Assembly: GCA_963795485.1 (NCBI GenBank)
Contig: CAWCIL010000039.1
Coordinates: forward strand, 434,001-498,000
Direction: 5' to 3'
DNA from: AP-15 sp963795485
Lineage (GTDB): Bacteria; Pseudomonadota; Alphaproteobacteria; ATCC43930; CGMCC-115725
Length of the DNA: 64,000 bases
Shown piece after piece: positions 9,346 through 20,357 of the stretch; position 1 is the first letter of the stretch, and each line of letters starts with the position of its first letter. The notes under the pieces are model-generated. The model did no database searches. It saw nothing but the letters and a program-made list of their open reading frames with translations, and was not told where the DNA came from. The translations under genes were made by a program, and so were the position numbers.

Positions 9346-10552
9346 GTGACCCGAGGACTGGACCAAAAGGCGCGGCGGCTGATCGGCGCACGCGGTCTGC
9401 GCGGCATCGCCCAAGGGCTGCTCGTCGTCGACTTCACGCTCTACCTGCGCGCGCTCTCCTGGTCGGCCGCGAGCATCGGCGCACTGTTCGCCGCCGGGAT
9501 GGTGTTCAGCATCGTCCTGACCATGCTGTTGGGCCCGCTCAGCGACCGCTTCGGACGCAAGCGTTTCCTGTTGGGGTACGAGGCGGCGCAGATCGCCGCT
9601 GCGGTCATCGCGTTCTTCGCCAGGGAGCCGCTGTGGCTGGCGCTGGCCGCGATCGTCGGCGGCTATGGACGGGGCGCCACCGGCGCCACCGGACCGTTCA
9701 GCCCGATCGAGCAGTCATGGCTGGCCGCCGGATTGACCTCCGCCCAGATCGCCCATGCCTTTCGCCTCAACATGGCCGCCGGCTTTATTGCGATGGGTGC
9801 GGGATCGCTGCTCGCCGGATTGCCGGGCTGGCTCTCGGCATGGCTGCCGGGCGCTGCCGCCTACCGCCCGATCTTTGCCGTCGCCGGGCTCAGCGCCGCC
9901 GCCTGCTTCGTCCTGCTGCGCTCGACGGCGGAGCCGGGGATCGAGCCGCAGCAACCCGACGAGGAGGCGCCGCAGCCGCGCGACGAACGCCGTCGCCTGA
10001 CCGGGCTGATCGGCGTCAACCTGTTGAACGGTCTCGGCATCAGCATGGTCGGACCGTTTCTTGCCTATTGGTTCCATTTGCGCTTTGGCGCGGGACCGCA
10101 AGCGATCGGCCCGGTCATGAGCGCCGGTTTTGTGCTCGCCGGCTTGTTCGACGCTCGCCAGCCGCCGGCTGGTCGCCCGTCTCGGGCTGGTTGACGCGGT
10201 CGTCGCGATGCGGCTCCTCGGTCTGGTCTTCTTGGTGCTGCTGCCATTGTCGCCGAATTTTGCCGTGGCCGCGGCCCTGCACATCCTCCGCTCGACGCTC
10301 AGCCGCGCCACCGCCGGCGCGCGCCAGGCGGTGACCGTGCAGCTGGTCAGCCCCGCGCGCCGCGGCCTCGCCGTCAGCCTCGGCGCCGTCTCGAGCCAGA
10401 TCCCGCGCGCGGTCGGGCCGTTGCTCGGCGGATTGCTGCTCGACGCGGATCTGCTGGCGGCGCCGTTCTTCGCCGCTGCGCTGTTTCAGGGCGCCTATCT
10501 GGCGCTCTACCGGCGGCTGTTCCGGCGCCTTCCCTTCGCCGGACCGAGCTGA
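9346..10552 (+). CDS. Major facilitator superfamily transporter, one frameshift
   Basis: A 12-helix secondary transporter of about 402 residues. The GTG at 9346 starts a protein with the MFS loop-2/3 signature GPLSDRFGRKRFLLGYE. The frame breaks near 10150: the first part ends at SAGFVLAGLFD, and the expected continuation STLASRRLVARLGLVDAV is in the next frame and runs to the stop at 10550-10552, with IPRAVGPLLGGLLLDADLL in the last third. One inserted or deleted base would restore it. It converges on the efflux outer-membrane gene with only 16 bases between the stops. Substrate unknown. Confidence 0.88.
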
Positions 10553-10568
10553 TCGATCGCTGCCCCTT

Positions 10569-12156
10569 TTACCGGCTGCGAATTCCTTGGCTTTGGGTTT
10601 CCTGGCCTTGGGGCTCCTGGCCCTGCACCGGCAGGATCGGGGGAAGCGGGTTGAAGTCGAGCGGGGCCTCGTCTTCGATATGCCCGCGGCTCGGCAGCTG
10701 CGCGGCATGCCAGCCACCGCCCAAGGCCTGGACCAGGCTGGCGCTGGCGACGAGCCGGTCCTCGCGGATGGTCAGCGCGGTTTCGGCGTCGGCCAGCGAG
10801 GTCTGCTCGGCGACGATGACGCTGGTGTAGGCGACGGTGCCGGCCAGGTACTGATTGTTGATGACGCGCTCGGCCTCGCGCGCCGCGGCGACCGCCGCAT
10901 CCTGCACCGTTGCCTCTTGGGCGTAGAGGCGCAGCGCCGCCAGCTCGTCCTCGACCTGCTGAAACGCAGTCAATACGGTCTGTCGATAATCGGCGAGATC
11001 CTGATTGAAGACCGCCACCGCGGCTTGCACCTGCGCATTGCGCAGTCCGGCGTCGAAGACGGTCTCGACCAGGGTCGAGCCGAACGACCAGAATTCGCCG
11101 GCAGCGCCGATCAGCTTGTTCAAGGTGGCGGCCGAAGTGCCGGCATCGGCCGACAGCGTGATCGTCGGATAGAAGGCGGCGACCTGGACCCCGATCTCGG
11201 CATTGGCCGAGTCCATGGTCCGCTCGGCGGCGGCGATGTCGGGACGGCGTTCGAGCAGGGCCGAGGGCAGGCCGGGAGGAATCTCTCGGGATCTGAATGA
11301 CGACATCGCTCGGCGCAATCGACAATTCGGCCGGCGGCACCCCAATCAAGACGGCGATCGCGTGCTCGAACTGCGCCCGAGTGACGCCGGTGGCGATTGC
11401 CTGCGCCTGGGTCGCCTGCAGCTGGGCCGCGGCCTGCGAGACCGCCGACTGGTCGGTGGTGCCGCTGCGATATTGGTTTTGGGTGATCCGCAGCGATTCG
11501 GCGTATGCAGTGGACGATGCGTCAAGCAGCCGCTTCAGCTCGTCGGCGATGCGCAACTGCAGATAGTCGCCGGCGAGCGTGCCCTGCGCCGAAAGCCGGG
11601 CATTGGCGATATCGGCGGCACTCGCCTGAGCCGTCGCGACATTGGCCTCGACCGTGCGGCGGACCTGGCCCCAGAAATCGGGGGTCCAGCTCGCCGCCAC
11701 ATCGTCGCTGAAAAAGCTCCCGATCCTGCCGCCGCCTCCAACGACGAAGGATGACGAACCGGTGCCGCTCGAGGCGCTGCCGCCGCTGCGCGAACGCTGC
11801 GCCGCGAGGTTCACGGTCCCGGTCGGGAAAAAGCCGGCGCGGGCCTCGGCGACGATTTCTTCCGATTGGCGGAACGCCGCTTCGGCGGCCTTGAGGTTCT
11901 GGTTCGAGATGTCGATCCGCCGCTCTAGCCCGTCGAGCACCGGATCGTTGTAGATCGCCCACCACTGGCCGCGGTCGATCGCGTCGGCCGGCCGGCCGAC
12001 CTGCCATCCCGGCTGCGGTTTCGCCTCCTTGTAACGGCCCGGAACCGGCGCGATCGGGCGGTGATAATCGGGTCCGACCGTGCAGGCGGACAGCACCGCA
12101 CCCACGGCGAGTGCGCCCGCGCATGACAGGCGCCGAATTCCCCCGCTCACGCTCAT
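10569..12156 (-). CDS. RND efflux outer-membrane lipoprotein (NodT/OprM family), one frameshift
   Basis: Outer-membrane channel of a tripartite drug efflux pump. The start ATG at 12156 overlaps the permease stop by ATGA. The signal peptide ends in the lipobox VLSACTVGPDYHRP, then GQWWAIYNDPVLDGLERR and LAGDYLQLRIADELKRLLDA are typical of NodT proteins. A frame break near 11283, at the conserved turn QIPR-EIPPGLPSALLERRPDI, divides the protein into two pieces. The second runs to the stop at 10569 and ends in a Pro/Gln-rich tail. Rejoined length is about 528 residues. It is the last gene of the four-gene operon. Confidence 0.9.
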
Positions 12157-15100
12157 TCGCCGGGTTCGGGAACCTGTCCGGCGCCGAGGTGCGGCTCGCC
12201 GGTCCTCCAGCGCCGCTGCGCCCACAGGCGGAAACGGTCGAGGTAGAGATAGATGACCGGCGTCGTGTAGAGCGTCAGGACCTGGCTGACCATCAGCCCG
12301 CCGACGATCGAGATGCCGAGCGGCCGGCGCAGTTCCGCACCCTCGCCAAAGCCGATCGCCAACGGCACCGCACCCAGCATTGCCGCCAAGGTGGTCATCA
12401 TGATCGGCCGGAACCGCTTCAGACAGGCCTGATAGATCGCCTCGCGCGAGCTCAATCTCAGGCTGCGCTCGGCGTCGAGCGCGAAATCAATCATCATGAT
12501 CGCGTTTTTCTTGACGATCCCGATCAGCAGGATGACGCCGATCAGCGCGATGATGCTGAATTCGGTGTCGGTCACGATCAATGCCAGCACGGCGCCGACC
12601 CCGGCCGAGGGCAGGGTCGAAAGGATCGTCAGCGGGTGGACATAGCTCTCGTAGAGCACGCCCAAGACGATATAGACGGCGAGCAACGCCGCGCCGATCA
12701 GGATCGGCTCATTGGCCAATGATTGCTCGAAGACCTGGGCAGTGCCCTGAAAGCTGCCATGGATCGTCGCCGGCATGCCGAGGTTGCGCACCGCCTGGTC
12801 GATCGCCGGTTGGACTTGGCCCAGCGACACGCCGGGCGCCAGGTTGAACGACACCGTCGCGGCGACGAACAGGCCCTGATGGTTGACCGCGAGCGGCGTG
12901 TTGCCGGGGCCGAAATGGCTAAAGGCCGACAACGGCACCATGGTTTCGGCCGCGGTCGTGACCGCGGCACCGGTCGAGGTGGCGCCGTGTCCGGTGTTGG
13001 CGAGCGAATTGTTCGCCTGATTGCGCGCGGTGTCGCTGGCGATCTGGGCCGCATTTGCGGCTGCTGTCGTGCTGCTCTCGGCCGGCGCCTTGCCCGAGGT
13101 CGTTGTGGCCGAGATCGTCCCGGCGAGCGCATTGGTCGACTGCGTGCCGCTGACCGAGCCGCCGCTGGTGCTGACATAGACGTCTTTCAGCGTCTGCGGG
13201 TTCTGCCAGAACTGCGGCGCCACCTCCATCACCACGTGGTACTGGTTGCGCGCGGCATAGATCACCGACACCTGGCGCTGGCCAAAGGCATCGTAGAGCG
13301 TGTTGTCGATCTCGGCGACGTTCAATCCGAGGCGTGCCGCGGTGGCCCGGTCGATGACCAGATCGGTCTCCAGACCCTTTTGCTGCTGGTCGAGGTTGAC
13401 CTCGGTCAAGCCTTTCAGCTTTTGCAGCGCCGCTTCGACCTTTGGCGCCCAATTGTAGATGTCCTGCGAGTTGTCGCCCTGGAGGGTGTACTGGTACTGC
13501 GCATTGCTCTGCCGGCCGCCGACCCAGATGTCCTGCACCGCCTGCAGAAAGAGCCGGGCGCCGGCGACCTGGTTGAGCTTGGGGCGCAGCCGGCCGATCA
13601 CCTGCATGACCGAGACCTTGCGCTCGGACAATGGCTTCAGCACCACAAAGACAAAGCCGGAATTGGTCTGCCCGCCGCCGGTAAAGCCGACGATCTGGTC
13701 GACGGCGGGGTCCTTGCGGATGATGCCGACGAACTTCGTCAGTTTTTTCTGCATCGACTGGAACGAGATGCTCTGGTCGGCCTGGATGCCGCCGATCATC
13801 CGCCCGGTGTCCTGCTGCGGAATAAACCCCTTGGGAATGATCGTGAACAGCCAGCCGGCGAGAACGATCGTCGCCAGCAGGCTCAGCATGACCAGCGCCG
13901 GCCATTGCAGGGCCCGGCGCAATGAGCGGTCGTAAACCCCGAGCACCGCGTCGAAGGCCCGCTCGGCGGCGTGATAGAGACGCCCGTGCGACCCGTGCGG
14001 TTTGGTCGACAGCAGGTAGGCGCACATCATCGGCGTCGTCGTCAGCGAGATCGTCAGCGAGATCAGGATCGCCACCGACAGGGTCATCGCGAATTCACGG
14101 AACAACCGCCCGACGATGCCGCCCATCAACAGGATCGGCGCAAACACGGCGATCAGCGACAGGCTCATCGACAACACCGTGAAGCCGACTTCGCGCGCGC
14201 CCAGCAGCGCCGCTTCCATGCGCCCCATTCCGGCCTCGATGTGCCGGGTGATGTTTTCGAGGACGACGATGGCGTCGTCGACGACAAAACCGGTCGAGAC
14301 CGTCAGCGCCATCAGCGACAGATTGTCGAGGCTGTAGCCCAAAAGGTACATGACCCCGAAGGTGCCGATCAGCGACACCGGCACCGCCACGCTCGGAATG
14401 AGGGTGGCGCGGCCGTTGCGCAGAAACACGAACACGACCAGAATCACCAGCCCGACCGCGATCAACAGCGCGCGCTCGACATCGTGCAGCGAGGTGCGGA
14501 TCGTCGTCGTCCGGTCCATCGTCAGCGCGACGTTGATGGCGCTCGGGATCGACGCGCTGAGCTGCGGCAGGATCGCCTTGATCCGGTCGACGGTGGAGAT
14601 GATGTTGGCGCCGGGCTGGCGATAGAGGATCACGAGCACTGCCGGCTGGCCGTTGGCGAGGCCCTGGTTGCGCAAATTCTCGACCGAATCGTCGATTTCG
14701 GCGACATCGGTCAGATGCACCGCGGACCCGTTGCGATAGGCGACGATCAATGGGCGATAGTCGGCGGCATGGTTTGCCTGGTCGTTGGTGTAGATCTGAT
14801 AGCGCAGACCGCCGGCGTCGATGGCACCCTTGGGGCTGTGGGCGTTGGCCGAAGCCAGCGACGGCACGCACGTCTTCGAGCCCGATCCCGTATTTGAACA
14901 GGGCCATCGGGTTCAGCTCGACCCGCACCGCCGGCAGCGAGCTGCCGCTGATCACCACCTGGCCGATGCCATCGATCTGCGACAATGCCTGCTGCATGAC
15001 GGTCGAGGCCGCGTCGTAGATCTGCCCACGGGTCAAGGTGGCGGAGGTCATCGCCAGGATCGCGATCGGCGCGTCGGCGGGGTTGACCTTGCGATAGGTC

Positions 15101-15480
15101 GGGTTCTGCCGCAGGCTGGTCGGCAGGTCGGCGCGCGCCGCGTTGATCGCCGCCTCGACATCGCGCGCGGCGCCGTCGATGTTTCGGCTGAGATCGAATT
15201 GCAAGACGATGCGGGTCGAGCCGACCGTGCTCGACGAGGTCATCTGGCTCACGTCGGCGATCACCCCCAGATGGCGCTCGAGCGGTGTGGCCACCGTCGT
15301 CGCCATCGTCTGGGGGCTGGCGCCGGGCATCGTCGCCTGCACCGAGATCGTCGGGAAATCGACCTGCGGCAGCGGCGCCACCGGCAATTTGAGATACGCG
15401 AAGAACCCGGCGAGAGCGATGCCGATCGTCAATAGCGTGGTCGCGACCGGCCGCCGGATGAACGGCGTCGACGGGTTCAC
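12153..15480 (-). CDS. mdtC: RND multidrug efflux permease, MdtC/MuxC-like, one frameshift
   Basis: Inner-membrane proton-driven drug exporter. The GTG at 15480 overlaps the upstream permease stop (GTGA), and the protein starts with TPFIRRPVATTLLTIGIALA. After KYGIGLEDVRA the frame breaks near 14867 and continues LASANAHSPKGAIDAGGLRY. The proton-relay GFVVDDAIVVLENI and the C-terminal IGIVKKNAIMMIDFALDAER are present. Rejoined length is about 1109 residues, some 70 longer than the neighbour. The excess is a Ser/Thr/Ala-rich insert (bases ~12940-13160) in the second periplasmic domain. The TGA overlaps the start of the outer-membrane gene. Confidence 0.92.
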
Positions 15481-18400
15481 CGCAGCGCACCCTCGGGGGC
15501 CGGCCCGCTGCCCGTCTTGCTGCGCACCAGATTGCCGAGCCGCTCGAAGCCGAGATAGATGACTGGCGTCGTAAACAAGGTCAGCAGCTGGCTGACGATC
15601 AGCCCGCCGACGATCGTCACTCCGAGCGGGTGGCGCAGCTCGGAGCCGACCCCGGTGCCGAGCATCAGCGGCAACGCGGCAAAGAGCGCCGCCATCGTCG
15701 TCATCAGGATCGGGCGAAAGCGTAGGAGGCAGGCTTGATAGATCGCCTCGCGCGGCGTCTTGCCCTGGTGGCGCTCGGCGTCGAGGGCGAAATCGACCAT
15801 CATGATCGCGTTCTTTTTGACGATGCCGATCAGGAGGACGATGCCGATGATCGCGATCACCGAGAGATCGCTGCCGTCGATCATCAGCGCCAACAGCGCG
15901 CCCACGCCGGCCGAAGGCAGGGTCGAAAGGATCGTGATCGGGTGGATAAAGCTCTCGTACAGCACACCAAGCACGATATAGACGGTGACGATGGCCGCGA
16001 GGATCAGGATCAGCTCGTTGCCGAGGGCGGCCTGGAAGGCCAGTGCGGCACCCTGAAACACGGTGATCATGCTGGCCGGCAGCCCGATCTCCTTTTCGGC
16101 CTGCTGGATCGCGTCGACCGCCGCACCGAGCGACGCGCCCGGCGCCAAATTGAACGACACCATCGTCGATGGGAATTGCCCGAGATGGTCGATCTCGAGG
16201 GGTGCCGTCTGCTCTTCGATCTGGGCGATCGCCGACATCGGCACCTGGCCGTTGGCCGCGGTCGATGACGGCAAATAGATCGAGCCCAGCGAATTCAGCG
16301 ACTGCTGCATCAACGGGTCGGCTTCGAGGATCACCCGGTACTGGTTCGACTGGGTGAAGATCGTTGACACGATGCGCTGCCCAAAGGAATCGTAGAGCGC
16401 GTTGTCGACGGTCGCCGGCGTGATGCCGAAGCGCGCGGCAGTGGCGCGGTCGATGTTCACATAAGCCGACAGACCGTTTTCGGAATAGCTGCTGGCGACG
16501 TTTTCGATTTCGGGGATCTGATCCAGCCGTTGCAGCAGTTTGGGGACCCATACCGCAAATTCGCCGGCATTGGCGTCTTCGAGCGCGAATTGGTATTGCG
16601 AGCGGCTGACCGTCGCGTCGATGGTCAAATCCTGCACCGGCTGCATGTAGAGCGCGATCCCGTCGACTTTGGCGGTCTCCTGCTCCAGTCGCCGGATCAC
16701 GTCGCTGGCCGTGAGCGAGCGCTCCGCGCGCGGTTTGAGATTGATCAGAAACCGGCCGCTGTTGAGCGTCGTGTTGGTGCCGTCGACGCCGATGAACGAG
16801 GTCAGGCTCACGACCGCCGGATCGTCGAGGATGGCGCTCGCCAGCGCCTGCTGGCGCTCGGACATCGTCGCGAACGACACCGAGGGTGCCGCCACCGAAA
16901 TACCCTGGATCAGCCCGGTGTCCTGGACCGGGAAAAACCCTTTGGGGATGACGATGTAGAGCAGCACGGTCAAACCCAGGGTCGCGGCCGCGACCAGGAG
17001 GGTCAACGGCTGACGGTCGAGCACCCAGTTCAACAGCCGGCCGTAGCGCGCGATCAGCGCGTCGAACCATTCCCCGCTCTTGCGCGCCACCCAGGACATT
17101 TCCGACGGCCGCTGATGGCGCAGAATCTTGGCGCACATCATCGGCACCAGGGTCAGCGCCACCACCGCCGAGATCACGATGGTGACGGAAAGGGTGATGG
17201 CGAATTCGCGGAACAGCCGGCCGACCACGTCGGGCATGAACAACAGCGGGATCAGCACCGCGATCAGCGAAATCGTCAGCGAGATGATCGTGAAGCCGAT
17301 CTGTGCCGAGCCTTTGAGCGCCGCCTGCAAAGGCGGCTCGCCGGCCTCGATGTAGCGCTGGATGTTCTCGATCATGACGATCGCGTCGTCGACGACGAAC
17401 CCGGTCGCGATCGTCAACGCCATCAGCGAAAGATTATTGAGGCTGAACCCGGCCAGATACATGAAGGCGAGGGTGCCGACCAAGGACAGCGGCACCGACA
17501 GGCTCGGGATCACGGTCGCCGACGGGCTGCGCAGAAAGAAGAAGATCACCGCGACGACCAGCAGGACGGCGAGGCCGAGCTCGAACTCGACATCGGCAAC
17601 GGAGGCGCGGATCGTCGTCGTGCGGTCGGTCACCACCTGCACGTTGACGGCAGGCGGCAAGGCCGCCTTCAGCTCGGGCAGCAGCGCCTGGATGCCGTTG
17701 ACGACGGCGATAACGTTGGCGTTGGGCTGGCGCTGGATGTTGACGATGACCGCCGGCTCGGCATTGACCCAGGCGGCGAGCTCGGTGTTTTCCGCCGCCT
17801 CGGTCGCCTTGCCGACATCGGCGAGCTTGACCGGCGCCCCGTTGCGATAAGCCACGACCAGATCGTCGTATTGGCTGGCCTTTTGGATCTGGTCATTGGC
17901 GTTGATCGTGTAGGCGCGGCTCGGCCCGTCGAAATTGCCCTTTGGCGTGTTGACGTTGGCGTTGGCGAGCGTGGTGCGCAGATTGTCGATGTTGAGCCCA
18001 TAGGCGGCGAGCTGGAGATTGTTTGCCTGGATCCGCACCGCCGGGCGGTTGCCGCCGCTGATGCTGACCAGGCCGACGCCCGGAAGCTGCGAGATCTTCT
18101 GCGCCATCCGGGTGTCGGCGAGGTCCTCGACCTGGGTCAACGGCAGCGTCTTCGAGGTCACCGCAAGCGTCAGGATCGGCGCGTCGGCCGGGTTGACCTT
18201 GGCGTAGATCGGCGGCGCCGGCAGGTCCGAGGGTAGGAGGTTGCCGGCCGCGTTGATCGCCGCCTGGACCTCCTGCTCGGCCACGTCGAGGCTGAGGTCG
18301 AGGCTGAACTGGAGGGTGATGACCGAGGCGCCGGCCGAGCTCGCCGAGGACATCTGGTTGAGCCCCGGCATCTGCCCAAGCTGGACCTCGAGGGGTGCTG

Positions 18401-18590
18401 TAACCGATGAGGTCATCACATCGGGGCTGGCGCCGGGATAAAACGTCTGCACTTGGATCGTCGGATAGTCGACCTCGGGCAAGGCCGAGATCGGTAGAAA
18501 GCGATAGGCAAACAGACCCACCAGCATGATCGCGGCCATCAAGAGCGTGGTCGCGACCGGGCGCAGGATAAAGAGACGCGACGGGCTCAT
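15477..18590 (-). CDS. mdtB: RND multidrug efflux permease, MdtB/MuxB-like
   Basis: An intact 1037-residue RND permease. The first helix is in RPVATTLLMAAIMLVGLFAY, the porter domain begins PEVDYPTIQVQTFYPGASP, the proton-relay helix reads ATGFVVDDAIVMIENIQRYI, and the second-half signature IGIVKKNAIMMVDFALDAER is near the end. Pairs of adjacent RND genes with one adaptor are the MdtABC/MuxABC arrangement, in which the two permeases form a heterotrimer; that is inferred here. It lies about 120 bases after the adaptor gene, with a palindromic repeat in the gap, and overlaps the next permease by four bases. No regulator is adjacent. Confidence 0.94.
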   Translation of the reverse strand: MSPSRLFILRPVATTLLMAAIMLVGLFAYRFLPISALPEVDYPTIQVQTFYPGASPDVMTSSVTAPLEVQLGQMPGLNQMSSASSAGASVITLQFSLDLSLDVAEQEVQAAINAAGNLLPSDLPAPPIYAKVNPADAPILTLAVTSKTLPLTQVEDLADTRMAQKISQLPGVGLVSISGGNRPAVRIQANNLQLAAYGLNIDNLRTTLANANVNTPKGNFDGPSRAYTINANDQIQKASQYDDLVVAYRNGAPVKLADVGKATEAAENTELAAWVNAEPAVIVNIQRQPNANVIAVVNGIQALLPELKAALPPAVNVQVVTDRTTTIRASVADVEFELGLAVLLVVAVIFFFLRSPSATVIPSLSVPLSLVGTLAFMYLAGFSLNNLSLMALTIATGFVVDDAIVMIENIQRYIEAGEPPLQAALKGSAQIGFTIISLTISLIAVLIPLLFMPDVVGRLFREFAITLSVTIVISAVVALTLVPMMCAKILRHQRPSEMSWVARKSGEWFDALIARYGRLLNWVLDRQPLTLLVAAATLGLTVLLYIVIPKGFFPVQDTGLIQGISVAAPSVSFATMSERQQALASAILDDPAVVSLTSFIGVDGTNTTLNSGRFLINLKPRAERSLTASDVIRRLEQETAKVDGIALYMQPVQDLTIDATVSRSQYQFALEDANAGEFAVWVPKLLQRLDQIPEIENVASSYSENGLSAYVNIDRATAARFGITPATVDNALYDSFGQRIVSTIFTQSNQYRVILEADPLMQQSLNSLGSIYLPSSTAANGQVPMSAIAQIEEQTAPLEIDHLGQFPSTMVSFNLAPGASLGAAVDAIQQAEKEIGLPASMITVFQGAALAFQAALGNELILILAAIVTVYIVLGVLYESFIHPITILSTLPSAGVGALLALMIDGSDLSVIAIIGIVLLIGIVKKNAIMMVDFALDAERHQGKTPREAIYQACLLRFRPILMTTMAALFAALPLMLGTGVGSELRHPLGVTIVGGLIVSQLLTLFTTPVIYLGFERLGNLVRSKTGSGPAPEGALR

Positions 18591-18636
18591 TCGCTGGCGT
18601 GGCGCGCGCCGGCGGCGCCCTCACCCGCCTCCCATT

Positions 18637-18660
18637 CCCTCCCCCGCAAGCGGGGGAGGG
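18637..18660. repeat. Palindromic repeat, family C, copy 1, inside the efflux operon
   Basis: CCCTCCCCCG-CAAG-CGGGGGAGGG, a 10-base perfect stem, followed by TTGGGGTGGGGGCC. It lies in the 121-base gap between the adaptor and first permease genes. A hairpin of the same geometry is at 63451-63474 and a diverged one near 36130-36185. In mRNA it could stabilise or segment the operon transcript. Confidence 0.75.
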
Positions 18661-18711
18661 TTGGGGTGGGGGCCGGATCGGTGAGCGCGGCGAGCCGCAG
18701 GACGCAACGGG

Positions 18712-20159
18712 TCATTGCGCGCTGACCGGCTTCCGCCCGCGGTGCTTTCCTCCCTTGTGCGCGGATTGCGGCGTGCCGGCCGTTGCTGTGCCGGCCGTTG
18801 CTGTGCCATTCGCCGCTGTGCCGTTCGCCGCTGTGCCGGCCGATGCCGTGCCGGCGCCGGTTCCGGCGGGCGGGGCGATCGTGATCTTGGCGCCGTCCTT
18901 CAGCCGGTCGGCGCCGTCGTCGACGACCTGGCTGCCGGGTTGCAGCCCGGAGAGGACCGCGACCTGCTTGGCCGTCGCCCGGGCCGAGCTTGATCGTCTG
19001 CACCGCGACGGTCTTGTTCGGCTTGACCAGGTAGACAAAGGTGCCGGGCGCGCCACGCTGGATCGCCGCAGTCGGGATCAGCACCGTATTGTGCAGCGTG
19101 TTGACCAATAGCTTGATGTTGACGAATTGATTGGGGAACAGGCTCTCGTCGGAATTGTCGAAGATCGCGCGGAGCTTGACCGTCCCGGTCGTGGTGTCGA
19201 TCTCGTTGTCGATGGTGTCGAGCTTGCCGACTGCGAGCTTCTCGCGTCCCGGTGCGGTCGTAGGCGGTGGTCGCCAGCGTGGCGCCCGCGTGCCACTGTT
19301 TCAGCACCTCGGGCAGATTGTCCTCGGGCAGCGTGAAGATCACCGAGATCGGCTGCAGCTGGGTGACGATGACGATGCCGTTGGCGTCGCTGGTCTGCAC
19401 GTAGTTGCCCGGGTCGACCTGGCGCAGCCCGACCCGGCCGGTCACCGGCGAAATGATGTGAGTATAGGTCAGGTTGAGCTTCTGCGTGTCGATCGCCGCC
19501 CGGTCCAGCATGATCTGCGCCCGATCCTGCCCGACGGTCGCCGCCTGCGTGTCACGCGTTTGCGTCGCGATCGAGTTTTGCGCGACGAGCGTGTTGTAGC
19601 GCCGCAGGTCGAGCTCGGCGTCCTTGAGCGAAGCCTGGTCCTTGGCGAGCTGGGCCTGGGCCTGCTCGAGCGCCACCTGGTAGGGCCGCGGGTCGATCTG
19701 GGCGAGAAAGTCGCCCTTTTTGACATGCTGCCCTTCCTGGAACCCGACCCCGATCAGATAGCCGTTGATCTGGGTCTTGACCGTGACCGTGGCCAACGGG
19801 GTGACGGTGCCGAGCCCGCTCAGCGTCACCGGCATGTCGCCCTGTTTGGCCGGCGCCACGCCGACCGGCACCGGCCCGCCGGAAACTGCCCGGCCGCCGG
19901 GGCTCGCCTTGTGGTGCAGCCGCGGCACGATCAGCACCGCCGCCGCGACCGCCGCCACCGCCAACAGCAGCAGCCACAGGATCGGCCGCAGCCGCGAGCG
20001 GCGCGGCGGCGTCGGCCCGTCGTGCCGCGGCTCGGCGATGATGTCGCCGGCGTCGGGGCGAGCGGTCTCGCGGTCGTCGGCCCGCCCTTCTGTCGGCGGC
20101 CCCTGCCCTTCTGGTAGCCTCGCCCCCGGTGCAAGAACGTCGCTGCGCTGGTCGTCCAT
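18712..20159 (-). CDS. mdtA: RND efflux periplasmic adaptor (membrane fusion protein), MdtA-like, two frameshifts
   Basis: Links the permeases to the outer-membrane channel. From the ATG at 20159 there is a polar N-terminal segment, then a single anchor helix (PILWLLLLAVAAVAAAVLIV, residues ~58-77). After it come the lipoyl-type hairpin (VTVKTQINGYLIGVGFQEGQ...VKKGDFLAQIDPRPY) and SPVTGRVGLRQVDPGNYV. The frame breaks near 19250 (TAYDRTGTRE to KLAVGKLDTIDNEIDTTTGT) and near 18985 (KLGPGDG to KQVAVLSGLQPGSQVVDDGA), and the stop is at 18712. The C-terminus holds a GTA(A/T)(N/A)-type pentapeptide repeat and a basic tail. First gene of the four-gene efflux operon. Confidence 0.9.
18773..18858. repeat. 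15-base tandem repeat (about 5.7 copies) inside the adaptor gene
   Basis: Successive units GTGCCGGCCGTTGCT, GTGCCGGCCGTTGCT, GTGCCATTCGCCGCT, GTGCCGTTCGCCGCT, GTGCCGGCCGATGCC and a partial unit. Read on the minus strand they encode tandem GTxxxG pentapeptides just before the basic C-terminus. The length is a multiple of three, so copy-number change keeps the frame. Confidence 0.85.
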
Positions 20160-20357
20160 GATCGCCTGCCGCCAACCCCCGGTGCGAGCTTAGCAATCTC
20201 TTGCCCGCGCGTCGCCTGCCGTGCCGTCCCCTACCAGCCGGCAGCCGATTATAGGCCGGGGCCGGATGCTTCATCCCGGCCCTGCGCAAACCGCTTCCCT
20301 CGCACCCGCGCGTCGCCTCATATGGCGGCCTGTCGAACCGCGCCCCGAGGTCGGGTC

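Noticed and set aside
18773..18858. CRISPR-like array
   Set aside because: The repeats are 15 bases without unique spacers and lie inside a coding sequence; there are no cas genes.
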